From Magnetominusculus dajiuhuensis (GTDB lineage: Bacteria > Nitrospirota > Thermodesulfovibrionia > Thermodesulfovibrionales > Magnetobacteriaceae), in NCBI RefSeq assembly GCF_046044395.1, contig NZ_JBJUSG010000020.1:1-33601 (forward strand): a DNA stretch of 33,601 bases, read 5' to 3'. The translations under genes were made by a program, and so were the position numbers. Shown piece after piece: positions 15,529-22,488 of this stretch (position 1 is the first letter of the stretch; each line of letters begins with the position of its first letter). The notes under the pieces were generated by a model. The model was given only the letters and a program-made list of their open reading frames with translations, ran no database searches and was not told the origin of the DNA.

Positions 15529-15870
15529 TCAGCTTGCCGCGATTTCAGTTGCCGCCTTGGGGTCGGCTCCATACTTATTATCGCCTTTAGTGCCTTCTGT
15601 GCAGGCTAAGATTAAATTGTAAATAGGGATAAGCAGAAACCACCCGCTTTTCCCAACATCATGCACACGGCGAATACCGGCGGCAATCGAAGGAACGAGG
15701 ACTGCAAGCTGATAGATTGATGTAAGCAGACGAAAATCCAGAATGCCTCCAACAACGCTTAGCGCAATGATTATAAGGAAATTGAAAAGAACAAACATCC
15801 AGTATTCTTTCCTTCTGGCCCTGCCGCTAAATACCGCATACTTTTTCAATACCGTTAGATACCAATTCAT
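15529..15870 (-). CDS. DUF805 family membrane protein
   Basis: The product is about 113 residues from the preferred start (MNWYLTVLKKY), because AGGAGG lies 7 bases before that ATG. An alternative ATG 33 bases upstream is less likely. YAVFSGRARRKEYW, then hydrophobic segments and AGIRRVHDVGKSGW, are the standard DUF805 (YhaH-like) motifs, with about three or four membrane spans. The function of this widespread family is not established. It lies between the rhodanese and molybdoenzyme genes on the same strand and may be co-transcribed with them. Confidence 0.85.
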   Translation of the reverse strand: MNWYLTVLKKYAVFSGRARRKEYWMFVLFNFLIIIALSVVGGILDFRLLTSIYQLAVLVPSIAAGIRRVHDVGKSGWFLLIPIYNLILACTEGTKGDNKYGADPKAATEIAAS

Positions 15871-15960
15871 AGTGCCGCCTCCTGACGCATATTTTTTGAA
15901 CATATCAGCAAGACGGCACTGTCGCGTACCGCCTTGCTGTGCATATGTGCTGTATAAACC

Positions 15961-16440
15961 CTATCTCTCTATAGGGTAGTTGGCCTTGACCCAGTCGGCT
16001 ATCTTCATATCCACAGAGGTTACGTTGGTGAATCCTACATCTTGCAGCGCCTTTACTGTCAGCGCGGCCCTGCCGCCGAGTTTGCAATATACATAGAGTT
16101 TTAGAGCGGTATTGGTCTTATCTGGAAATCCGGCGATCGCCTTCCATATCTTAAATTCAGCAAGACCTCGTGGGATGTTGACGGCTCCGGGAATATGGCC
16201 GCTTGTAAACTCCTCAGGCTCTCTGGCGTCTATGATTATGGCGTCGCCCTTGTTGTCAACGATCTTCTTAAAGGCCTCCATGTCTATGAGTTTTATTTCT
16301 TTTTTAACCTTTGCCACCATCTCATCAACCTGAACTGGCCATACCCTATCTGCCACTGGCGCCTCAGCGGCACACAACATAGGAATTACGGCAAACACAA
16401 ATACAACCCAAACCCCTGCAACCATCTTCTTAAGTCTCAT
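15961..16440 (-). CDS. Periplasmic rhodanese-like sulfurtransferase
   Basis: The 159-residue protein has a Sec signal peptide (about residues 1-25, ending LCAAEA) and one rhodanese domain: IIIDAREPEEFTSGHIPGAVNIP, and the active-site cysteine C119 in VYCKLGGRA. Rhodaneses transfer sulfane sulfur, and a periplasmic form upstream of a possible polysulfide/thiosulfate reductase suggests delivery of the sulfur substrate. This link is inference from position. The start is preceded by AGGGGGG, a good ribosome binding site. Confidence 0.88.
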   Translation of the reverse strand: MRLKKMVAGVWVVFVFAVIPMLCAAEAPVADRVWPVQVDEMVAKVKKEIKLIDMEAFKKIVDNKGDAIIIDAREPEEFTSGHIPGAVNIPRGLAEFKIWKAIAGFPDKTNTALKLYVYCKLGGRAALTVKALQDVGFTNVTSVDMKIADWVKANYPIER

Positions 16441-16620
16441 AACTATACCCCCCTAATAAACAGATTCTATCGGGAACCCCGACATCAAGCACGCTGTGAG
16501 CAGAATGTCATCGTTGCTTATTATGCTCAGGCGACGGTATTGTAACATATGAATGCCATAAAATAGCAAATTTTCTGTGGAGTTAACTTCGTATCTTCAT
16601 TAACAAACCAAAAGGAAAGG

Positions 16621-16676
16621 GGGAATGTCTGCTTTTCTCACCGCTTCATTATTATTTAGAAAAGCAGCTTGTTCCC
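16621..16676. repeat. Imperfect inverted repeat upstream of hicA
   Basis: CTGCTTTTCT (16629-16638) pairs with AGAAAAGCAG (16658-16667), and the outer GGGAA/TTCCC arms (16621-16625 and 16672-16676) extend the pairing. It overlaps the likely hicA promoter region and lies at the edge of the accessory island, so it could be an operator, a terminator between divergent units, or the relic of a small mobile element. The remaining bases of the spacer 16441-16620 hold nothing else I can name. Confidence 0.5.
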
Positions 16677-16699
16677 TTATCTGATCCTTATGTTATAAT
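16669..16699 (+). promoter_or_regulatory. Candidate hicAB promoter
   Basis: TTGTTC at 16669-16674 and a perfect TATAAT at 16694-16699 are separated by 19 bases, slightly long. The start of hicA follows 26 bases after the -10. The inverted repeat at 16621-16676 overlaps the -35, which would suit autoregulation of a toxin-antitoxin pair. Confidence 0.4.
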
Positions 16700-16725
16700 A
16701 GAGATCAATATTAACTTATTCATAA

Positions 16726-16938
16726 ATGGGTAAATATGAGAAGCTGAAAAGAAGGGTCCTAAGCGATCAGGTTAGTGCAAATATCGCGTTTGATGATGTA
16801 TGTCTGCTATTGAAGCACTTTGGATTTGAAGAACGCGTGAGGGGCAGTCATCATATTTTCAGGAAACAGGGTATTGATGATAAAATTAATCTACAACGTG
16901 ATGACAACAACCGGGCAAAGATTTACCAGGTTCGCTAG
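16726..16938 (+). CDS. hicA: HicA-family mRNA interferase toxin, cut short by an amber codon
   Basis: The 70-residue product has the HicA signature GSHHIFRK (41-48), with the predicted catalytic histidine, and INLQRDDNNRAK. HicA toxins cleave mRNA. The frame is interrupted by TAG at 16936-16938, yet it continues in frame as VRAVIRKYNLED to a TAA at 16975-16977, which matches the normal C-terminus (YQVRQVRxVIRKY). A single C-to-T change (CAG to TAG) would explain this, and about 13 residues would be lost. The original stop lies 5 bases before hicB, the usual operon layout. The toxin may be inactive, weakened or read through. Confidence 0.85.
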   Translation: MGKYEKLKRRVLSDQVSANIAFDDVCLLLKHFGFEERVRGSHHIFRKQGIDDKINLQRDDNNRAKIYQVR

Positions 16939-16982
16939 GTGAGGGCTGTTATCAGGAAATACAATTTAGAGGATTAATTGAA

Positions 16983-17204
16983 ATGTATGAAATTGTTATT
17001 CATTGGAGTGATGAGGATTTGGTCTTTGTTGCTGAAGTGCCGGAACTTTCAGGTTGTATTGCTCATGGGAATACCTATGAAACGGCATTGTTCAACGCTC
17101 AGGAAGCTATACAATTATGGATTGATACGGCTAAGGAATTCGGCGATCATATCCCTGAGCCAAAGGGGGTAAATTTGAACACACCCCAATATATCATAAT
17201 ATAG
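16983..17204 (+). CDS. hicB: HicB-family antitoxin
   Basis: The 73 residues match short HicB proteins: YEIVIHWSDEDLVFVAEVPEL, GCIAHGNTYETAL, and NAQEAIQLWIDTAKEFG, forming the degraded RNase H-like fold that neutralises HicA. No DNA-binding C-terminal domain is present, as in many short HicBs. An AGAGGA stretch upstream can serve as ribosome binding site. The gene is intact although its toxin partner carries a premature stop. Confidence 0.88.
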   Translation: MYEIVIHWSDEDLVFVAEVPELSGCIAHGNTYETALFNAQEAIQLWIDTAKEFGDHIPEPKGVNLNTPQYIII

Positions 17205-17388
17205 AGGAAGAGGTTAAGGGCACAAGCTGCTTTCCCGTCATGCAGAGAAACTGTTGCATGGGTGTCTTCTGCTTTATTTTTCAAATGCGATTGACCTAGT
17301 GCAGTCAAGCAGATTCTTCATAAAAAAACCGCATAGACAGTTCCGCTAAAATAGGACAACGCGTTGTTCACCTTCATAGAGATGGTTG

Positions 17389-17607
17389 TCAACCTCTTGA
17401 TTTTACAGAGTCACCATACATGACCGGCAATAATTTAGCTAAATTGATTTTCTTTGAAGCATTCATAATCTCTATCCCTGCGATTTTATCATCGGCACCC
17501 ATATCAAGCACTATATCCTCAGAAATACGCGTGTTCATCAAATCCTGAACTCTATCGTCCAATCTAAGATAAAGAACATCCCCTCTGTCATTATAGGTTA
17601 TACGCAT
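17389..17607 (-). CDS. DUF2283 family protein
   Basis: The 72 residues carry the DUF2283 pattern: DRGDVLYLRLDD near the start and DIVLDMGADDKIAGIEIMNAS in the middle. The function is unknown, but these genes are commonly paired with DUF4258 genes in a toxin-antitoxin-like arrangement, and a damaged DUF4258-like frame lies just upstream on the same strand. GGGAGG sits close ahead of the ATG. The bases between this gene and hicB (17205-17388) show no gene. Confidence 0.85.
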   Translation of the reverse strand: MRITYNDRGDVLYLRLDDRVQDLMNTRISEDIVLDMGADDKIAGIEIMNASKKINLAKLLPVMYGDSVKSRG

Positions 17608-17725
17608 TCACACCTCCCACGTGCCATAGTAAACATAGACTGTTACAGTTACTAAGGAGCACGTATGTATGAAGACATTATTGCCGCTAAACTGCTTTAA
17701 CCATGCTGATTGTCAGTCATCTTAC

Positions 17726-18001
17726 TTATGTACTTATTAGTATTATAACATTTTCGACAACTGTATAAAAGACTTCAACTCTTTTCTGTTCATAATATTT
17801 GTTCAGACGGTGCTGTCTATATGTATATACTTTAGCTTTACCTATTCTGCCATATTTTGCCGAAATAACGATACCTGTTTCTACGAAATCTCTCATTTCT
17901 AATTCCTTAGACTTACACTTAGTTGATCTTTCGTGATGGCCCTTTGCATAGTGTATCAGCGGGGACTCATTATGTATCTTATCCCACCAGTCTTTGGTCT
18001 T
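17726..18001 (-). pseudogene. DUF4258-like protein fragment, degraded partner of DUF2283
   Basis: An open frame of 91 codons without a usable start reads DWWDKIHNESPLIHYAKGHH, then RDFVETGIVISAKYG, VYTYRQHRLNKYYEQKRVEV and FYTVVENVIILIST. It resembles the DUF4258 family, which often precedes DUF2283. The frame has a TGA at 18002-18004 just before its beginning. Removing one A from the GTGAAAG upstream would supply a start codon in frame. It ends at a TAA where relatives have Tyr-Val, so the last residues are also cut. Its first 46 bases overlap the end of the secreted protein gene in another frame. It is probably a decayed toxin-like gene. Confidence 0.6.
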
Positions 18002-18492
18002 TCACGTTGAGGATTTATATAGTCTGGAAGAATCATATCCTTAAATACTAAATTTTTACATTTATCTAAAGATATTTTTTCTTTATGATTTGCCCTATAA
18101 CCTGATAATTCTAAAGGATTGGAACCTTTTTTTACCTTGATATTACATTTGTTTCCGGTATCAATGTGATTATATTTAATTATTGCTTTTCTATAAACAT
18201 CTCCACCTTGATTTATTAAATTATCTTCAGTAAATACAATTTTTTTGATATCGGCAAAAAATAACTTATCATCAGTAGCATCATCACCACATTTTACATT
18301 TATATAACGTCCATCGTCATCAGCATATGATATAGTGGCATTCTCAATAGTTGTATTATCACATGTAACATTGGTAGGATGCCGTGCCGGATCTGATGGA
18401 CCTGAGGACGTACCACCAGCATAATCATCTACGAATAAGAATATTGACATGTAAACTCCAGTTAGTATAACTATTTTTATTATCAGTTTCAT
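17956..18492 (-). CDS. Unrecognised secreted or membrane-tethered protein
   Basis: About 178 residues from the preferred start (MKLIIKIVILTGVY), chosen because GGAGG lies 8 bases upstream. A start 27 bases earlier would overlap the upstream gene. Residues 1-20 form a hydrophobic signal or anchor. The rest is hydrophilic, with four cysteines spread over CDNTT, VKCGDD, NKCNIKV and DKCKNL, and a C-terminal PQRERPKTGG. Spaced cysteines suggest an exported, possibly disulfide-bonded domain. I recognise no family. The base composition is much more AT-rich than the flanking respiratory genes. Its end overlaps the DUF4258-like fragment. Confidence 0.55.
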   Translation of the reverse strand: MKLIIKIVILTGVYMSIFLFVDDYAGGTSSGPSDPARHPTNVTCDNTTIENATISYADDDGRYINVKCGDDATDDKLFFADIKKIVFTEDNLINQGGDVYRKAIIKYNHIDTGNKCNIKVKKGSNPLELSGYRANHKEKISLDKCKNLVFKDMILPDYINPQRERPKTGGIRYIMSPR

Positions 18493-18511
18493 CTTATATT
18501 CCTCCATATCT

Positions 18512-19306
18512 TTAACCACCTATTATACAGTTTAATAACTTTCTATAAATTGGATTCTTTCTATCCTTAGGCTTGATTCTTTCTATCATTAATATAGAAG
18601 TAGATTTCTCACAGCTATCCACTTTTGTAATTATATCATCTCTAATATAACTAATATCGTCTGGTGTAAACTGACGTTTGTTAATTTTTGCATTAATCTT
18701 AATATGTGTTGCCAGAGAACACTCCTTATTTTTGTAAAAACAAATACGGTCATTTAACCACTGATCTAATTCTTCTGAGATTTCTGTCATTTGACCTTCG
18801 CATTCTTCAATCTTCTCCTCTATAACTGTAGTATCGTCTCTATCTATAACATTTTTAGTATTTTCACGAAAGGCTATAGCCAACGATTGAATCTTGGCAT
18901 ATGCTTCATATCGTTTTAGTTTAATATCTGTTATATCTTTTTTATATTTTGTAAGTTTTTCTTTCGTAATATTATCCTCATTAATTATTGGCAGGTAATA
19001 AAAAAATTCCTGCCATATAGTGTTAGTATATTGTAGAAACTGTTCATAACAGTTTCTCATTAGTTCAATCCTATTTTTTCTATATTCAAACTCCTGTTGC
19101 ATCTTGGGAATTAATAGTCCGGTCAATAATGCCCCAACTAACAACAAAACAAGTCCGTTACTTGAGACGGTCATTATCTTTGCATACACAGTTGGCTTTT
19201 CCGAAGAGCTTGATTTAGCGCGAACTATTGACCGTAAAAGTACCCTTAATCGCCGAACCTCAGATATGATAATATCATGCTCTCTGTTTTCATCACTTCT
19301 TTTCAA
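18512..19306 (-). CDS. Unrecognised membrane-anchored coiled-coil protein
   Basis: The 264-residue product begins at a TTG preceded by AGGTGTTAAG. Residues 1-45 are charged and cytoplasmic, residues about 46-68 form one membrane segment (GLVLLLVGALLTGLLIP), and the remainder is long, charged and helix-rich with coiled-coil character (EEKIEECEGQMTEISEELDQ). No enzymatic motif is seen. It starts a two-gene AT-rich unit with the secreted protein. A membrane helix plus coiled coil next to a small exported protein in a toxin-antitoxin island suggests an accessory or defence role, but nothing in the sequence proves it. Confidence 0.6.
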   Translation of the reverse strand: MKRSDENREHDIIISEVRRLRVLLRSIVRAKSSSSEKPTVYAKIMTVSSNGLVLLLVGALLTGLLIPKMQQEFEYRKNRIELMRNCYEQFLQYTNTIWQEFFYYLPIINEDNITKEKLTKYKKDITDIKLKRYEAYAKIQSLAIAFRENTKNVIDRDDTTVIEEKIEECEGQMTEISEELDQWLNDRICFYKNKECSLATHIKINAKINKRQFTPDDISYIRDDIITKVDSCEKSTSILMIERIKPKDRKNPIYRKLLNCIIGG

Positions 19307-19441
19307 CTTAACACCTGCCTGTTAAAAAGCCATCTTACGCCTTCATCTATGATAGTGCAGGGTATCATTATATTATTAAACATGTCAACACTTTTTTAGC
19401 TAATTTCTAAAATCCTCTCATTTCAATGTCTTAATTAGGTA

Positions 19442-20686
19442 TCAAACGCGCCGTCGAACTATGTCGTTTTTCTTAACACCATCGGGGACTTCCATAAGTA
19501 CGATGTCTTCGTTTCGGGAGGCGGCTATTGGAATTCCTTCGGCGTCATTAAGTCCTTTTATTATAAATGAGCCGTTATGCGCTGCCGATGAGAGAAATAC
19601 TACCTCGTCGCCGATAGCCAAATTGCCTTTGAGAAGCACCGTTGCCATGCGGTCTGAGACGCCCTTGATGACTCCTGCGATTACGTAATCGGCTGGCGCG
19701 TGGGTTTCGTCATAACTGTAATCTGCGTCAGGGTGTCTGCCAAGGTACATGCCCGTCGTAAATCCACGGTTAGAGAACATCTCAAGCTCCCTGAGCCATG
19801 TGTTATTTATTTTGTAGGGAGGCGTTGATAGGGCGTCTATCGCCTCTCTGTATATCTTTGTGACGCCAGATACGTAGTTCACACCTTTTGTCCTGCCTTC
19901 AATCTTAAAGCTGTTCACACCCGCCGCGGCCAGTTTATCAAGGTGCTCTACCATGCAGAGGTCGCGCGGGCTTAAAATATACGCCCCCCTGTCGTCTTCA
20001 AATACCGGCATATACTCACCCAGGCGTTTTTCCTCCATCAACTGATAGCTCCACCTGCAGGAATTTGTGCATAACCCCTTGTTTGCCCCACGATTTGCCA
20101 GAAAACTGCTCAGATAACACCGCCCCGAATACGATATACATATAGAGCCGTGAACAAAGCACTCAAGCTCTATCGTAACCGCGTCCCTGATTTGTCGTAT
20201 TTCGTCAATTGATAGTTCCCGTGAAAGGACGAGCCTCTTTGCGCCGAGGCGTTGCCATGTGAGGGCCGAGCGATAGTTCGTTATATTTGCCTGCGTGCTG
20301 ATGTGTATAGGAATGTCGGGGGTGAGTGTCTTAATCATGTCGAATACGCCGATATCAGAGACTATAACGGCATCCGGGTTTAACTCTTTGAGTGCTGTGA
20401 TGTGTCTTTCAATCGGGGTGATGTCGCCGTTGTGCGGGAATATGTTAATAGTTACATATGCCTTCTTACGAGCCTTGTGAACAACATCCAATGCCTCTTT
20501 GAGGGTGTCGGCAGTGAAATTTTTGGCCTTCGCGCGAAGGCTGAAATCGGTAAGTCCCAGATAGACGGCATCCGCCCCGTAGTGCAGGGCTGCGTGGAGT
20601 TTCTCCATCGTACCGGCGGGTGCCAACAGCTCCGGCAGCGATTGCCCGGATACCATAGCGTCTGATGCCAGTGCCACTGATGTCAA
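19442..20686 (-). CDS. Peptidase U32 family protein (TrhP/YrrO-like)
   Basis: The protein is 414 residues from a TTG, or 404 from the ATG at 20656, which gives the normal family beginning ELLAPAGTMEKL. It has YGADAVYLG near the start, DAVIVSDIG, and the U32 signature CFVHGSICISYSGRCYLSS, plus later cysteines in KGLCTNSC. U32 proteins of this type are tRNA or rRNA hydroxylation enzymes (TrhP, RlhA) in characterised bacteria. Related members were first described as collagenases, so the exact substrate is uncertain. Neither start has a convincing SD. The N-terminal extra residues fall in a 15-bp tandem repeat. It lies 61 bases after atpC on the same strand. Confidence 0.85.
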   Translation of the reverse strand: MTSVALASDAMVSGQSLPELLAPAGTMEKLHAALHYGADAVYLGLTDFSLRAKAKNFTADTLKEALDVVHKARKKAYVTINIFPHNGDITPIERHITALKELNPDAVIVSDIGVFDMIKTLTPDIPIHISTQANITNYRSALTWQRLGAKRLVLSRELSIDEIRQIRDAVTIELECFVHGSICISYSGRCYLSSFLANRGANKGLCTNSCRWSYQLMEEKRLGEYMPVFEDDRGAYILSPRDLCMVEHLDKLAAAGVNSFKIEGRTKGVNYVSGVTKIYREAIDALSTPPYKINNTWLRELEMFSNRGFTTGMYLGRHPDADYSYDETHAPADYVIAGVIKGVSDRMATVLLKGNLAIGDEVVFLSSAAHNGSFIIKGLNDAEGIPIAASRNEDIVLMEVPDGVKKNDIVRRRV

Positions 20687-20722
20687 TCGCTCTGACGTAA
20701 ATGGCCCTGACGTAAATGGCCC
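20648..20722 (-). repeat. Degenerate 15-bp tandem repeat, five units, between atpC and the U32 gene
   Basis: On the minus strand GGGCCATTTACGTCA occurs twice exactly (20708-20722 and 20693-20707), followed by three progressively diverged units (20678-20692, 20663-20677, 20648-20662). In the U32 frame these read GPFTS, GPFTS, ERLTS, VALAS and DAMVS. The repeat runs into the U32 coding start, and no start codon precedes it in frame except the TTG in unit 3. Confidence 0.8.
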
Positions 20723-20747
20723 CGGTTTATCTATGTGACGACAACCC

Positions 20748-21011
20748 CTACTCTTTGATTTCGGCGCTGTCGGCCAGTACTAATACGTGGTCGTTACTGA
20801 CCTGGCAGTAGGCGTCTTTTACTGAAATTGTCTTTGCCACGTTACCGATTTTGTACGTTATCGGGCCGCTGTCCAATGTGGTAATAAAACCAGTGTGACC
20901 CGGTAACACCCCGAACTCCCCCAAAGTACCCGGGGCGGTAAGCTCATCCACGGTCTCTGTGAACGTAAACCCTTCGGGGGTTATTATCTCAAGCGTCAGT
21001 TTCTCGGCCAA
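20748..21011 (-). CDS. atpC: ATP synthase epsilon subunit, short form
   Basis: The 87 residues form only the N-terminal beta-sandwich (LEIITPEGFTF, GEFGVLPGHTGFI, KDAYCQVSNDHVLVLADSAE). The C-terminal two-helix domain, which restrains ATP hydrolysis in many bacteria, is absent; usual epsilon subunits are about 130-140 residues. No continuation is found in other frames after the stop. Short epsilons are known in some phyla, so this is probably genuine. It is the last gene of the atp operon, 15 bases after atpD. Confidence 0.92.
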   Translation of the reverse strand: MAEKLTLEIITPEGFTFTETVDELTAPGTLGEFGVLPGHTGFITTLDSGPITYKIGNVAKTISVKDAYCQVSNDHVLVLADSAEIKE

Positions 21012-21026
21012 AATAAGTCCCCTTGT

Positions 21027-22442
21027 CTATCTCTGCCAGCCAAGCGTTCCGGCCTTCTCTTCGGCCTCTTCGATTGTGCCTACCATGTAGAAGGCCTGCT
21101 CCGGCATATCGTCGTATTTACCATCGGCTATGGCGTTAAATCCCTTTATCGTGTCCGCAAGTTTGACATACTTGCCCTGCATACCGGTGAACTTCTCGGC
21201 AACATGAAATGGCTGACTCAGAAAGCGCTGAACCTTACGCGCCCGTGCGACGGTTATCTTATCGTCCTCTGAGAGTTCCTCCATTCCCAATATGGCAATG
21301 ATGTCCTGCAGTTCCTTGTATCTCTGAAGCACCATCTGCACCTTTCTCGACGTGTTGTAGTGCTCATCACCGATTATCAACGGGTTCAGAATCCTTGATG
21401 TGGAATCCAGAGGGTCAACGGCCGGGTATATTCCAAGTTCAGATATCTTTCTTGACAGAACGACAGTGGCGTCGAGATGTGTAAAGGCCGTCGCAACGGC
21501 AGGGTCTGTAAGGTCATCGGCAGGCACGTAGATGGCCTGCATAGACGTAATCGAACCCTTCTTTGTCGTCGTGATTCGTTCTTGCAGCTCGCCCATGTCA
21601 GTGGCAAGGTTTGGCTGGTAGCCAACGGCAGAGGGCATTCTTCCCAGAAGGGCCGACACCTCAGACCCTGCAAGGGTAAACCTGAATATATTGTCTATGA
21701 ACAGGAGCACGTCCTGTCCCTGCTCTCTGAAATACTCTGATGTGGTGAGGGCAGTCAGCGCCACGCGTAGCCTCGCGCCGGGGGGTTCGTTCATCTGGCC
21801 GTATATGAGGGCGGCCTTGTTAATAACCCCTGAGTCGCACATCTCATTGTAGAGGTCGTTTCCTTCCCTCGTCCTTTCGCCAACGCCGGCAAACACTGAC
21901 ACTCCACCGTGCACCATAGCGATATTATTTATCATCTCCATTATGACAACCGTCTTGCCAACTCCAGCGCCGCCAAACATACCAATCTTCCCGCCCCTTA
22001 CGAAGGGAATCATCAGGTCGAACACCTTAACACCGGTCTCAAAGACCTGTGTCGTAGGCTCCTGCTCAACAAACGACGGGGCCTCTCTGTGGATTGACCA
22101 ATGCTCTGCTGAATTTATCGGGCCTTTGTTGTCGCTTGGCTCGCCGATGACATTCATTATCCTGCCAAGGGTCTCATTGCCAACGGGTATAGATATAGGC
22201 TTGCCGGTATCCACTACGGACATACCCCTGACGAGGCCGTCAGTAGATGTCATGGCGATTGTCCTCACCATGCCGTCTCCGATATGCGACGCCGTTTCAA
22301 GGGTTAGCCTTATCGGTGGTATGTTGTGGGCGGGGTCACCGGGGGTTTCTATTTTTAGGGCATTTAATATCGCAGGGAGATCTCCTTCAAAGGCAACGTC
22401 AACGACCGCTCCTATTACCTGCGCAACTTTCCCTGTCTTCAT
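21027..22442 (-). CDS. atpD: ATP synthase F1 beta subunit
   Basis: The 471 residues include the P-loop GGAGVGKT (157-164), the catalytic glutamate E189 in GVGERTREGNDLY, and the LLGRMPSAVGYQPNLATDMG segment. The length is normal. Beta subunits carry the catalytic nucleotide sites. The gene follows atpG by 46 bases, the widest gap in the operon, which contains a small duplicated TATTATTCAG stretch. Confidence 0.98.
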   Translation of the reverse strand: MKTGKVAQVIGAVVDVAFEGDLPAILNALKIETPGDPAHNIPPIRLTLETASHIGDGMVRTIAMTSTDGLVRGMSVVDTGKPISIPVGNETLGRIMNVIGEPSDNKGPINSAEHWSIHREAPSFVEQEPTTQVFETGVKVFDLMIPFVRGGKIGMFGGAGVGKTVVIMEMINNIAMVHGGVSVFAGVGERTREGNDLYNEMCDSGVINKAALIYGQMNEPPGARLRVALTALTTSEYFREQGQDVLLFIDNIFRFTLAGSEVSALLGRMPSAVGYQPNLATDMGELQERITTTKKGSITSMQAIYVPADDLTDPAVATAFTHLDATVVLSRKISELGIYPAVDPLDSTSRILNPLIIGDEHYNTSRKVQMVLQRYKELQDIIAILGMEELSEDDKITVARARKVQRFLSQPFHVAEKFTGMQGKYVKLADTIKGFNAIADGKYDDMPEQAFYMVGTIEEAEEKAGTLGWQR

Positions 22443-22488
22443 CTATTCAGACCTCCTCTGTCAGTATTATTCAGTATTATTTTATCTG

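Noticed and set aside
16726..17204. hicA and hicB considered both intact
   Set aside because: The in-frame continuation after the TAG matches the normal HicA C-terminus, so the toxin is shortened.
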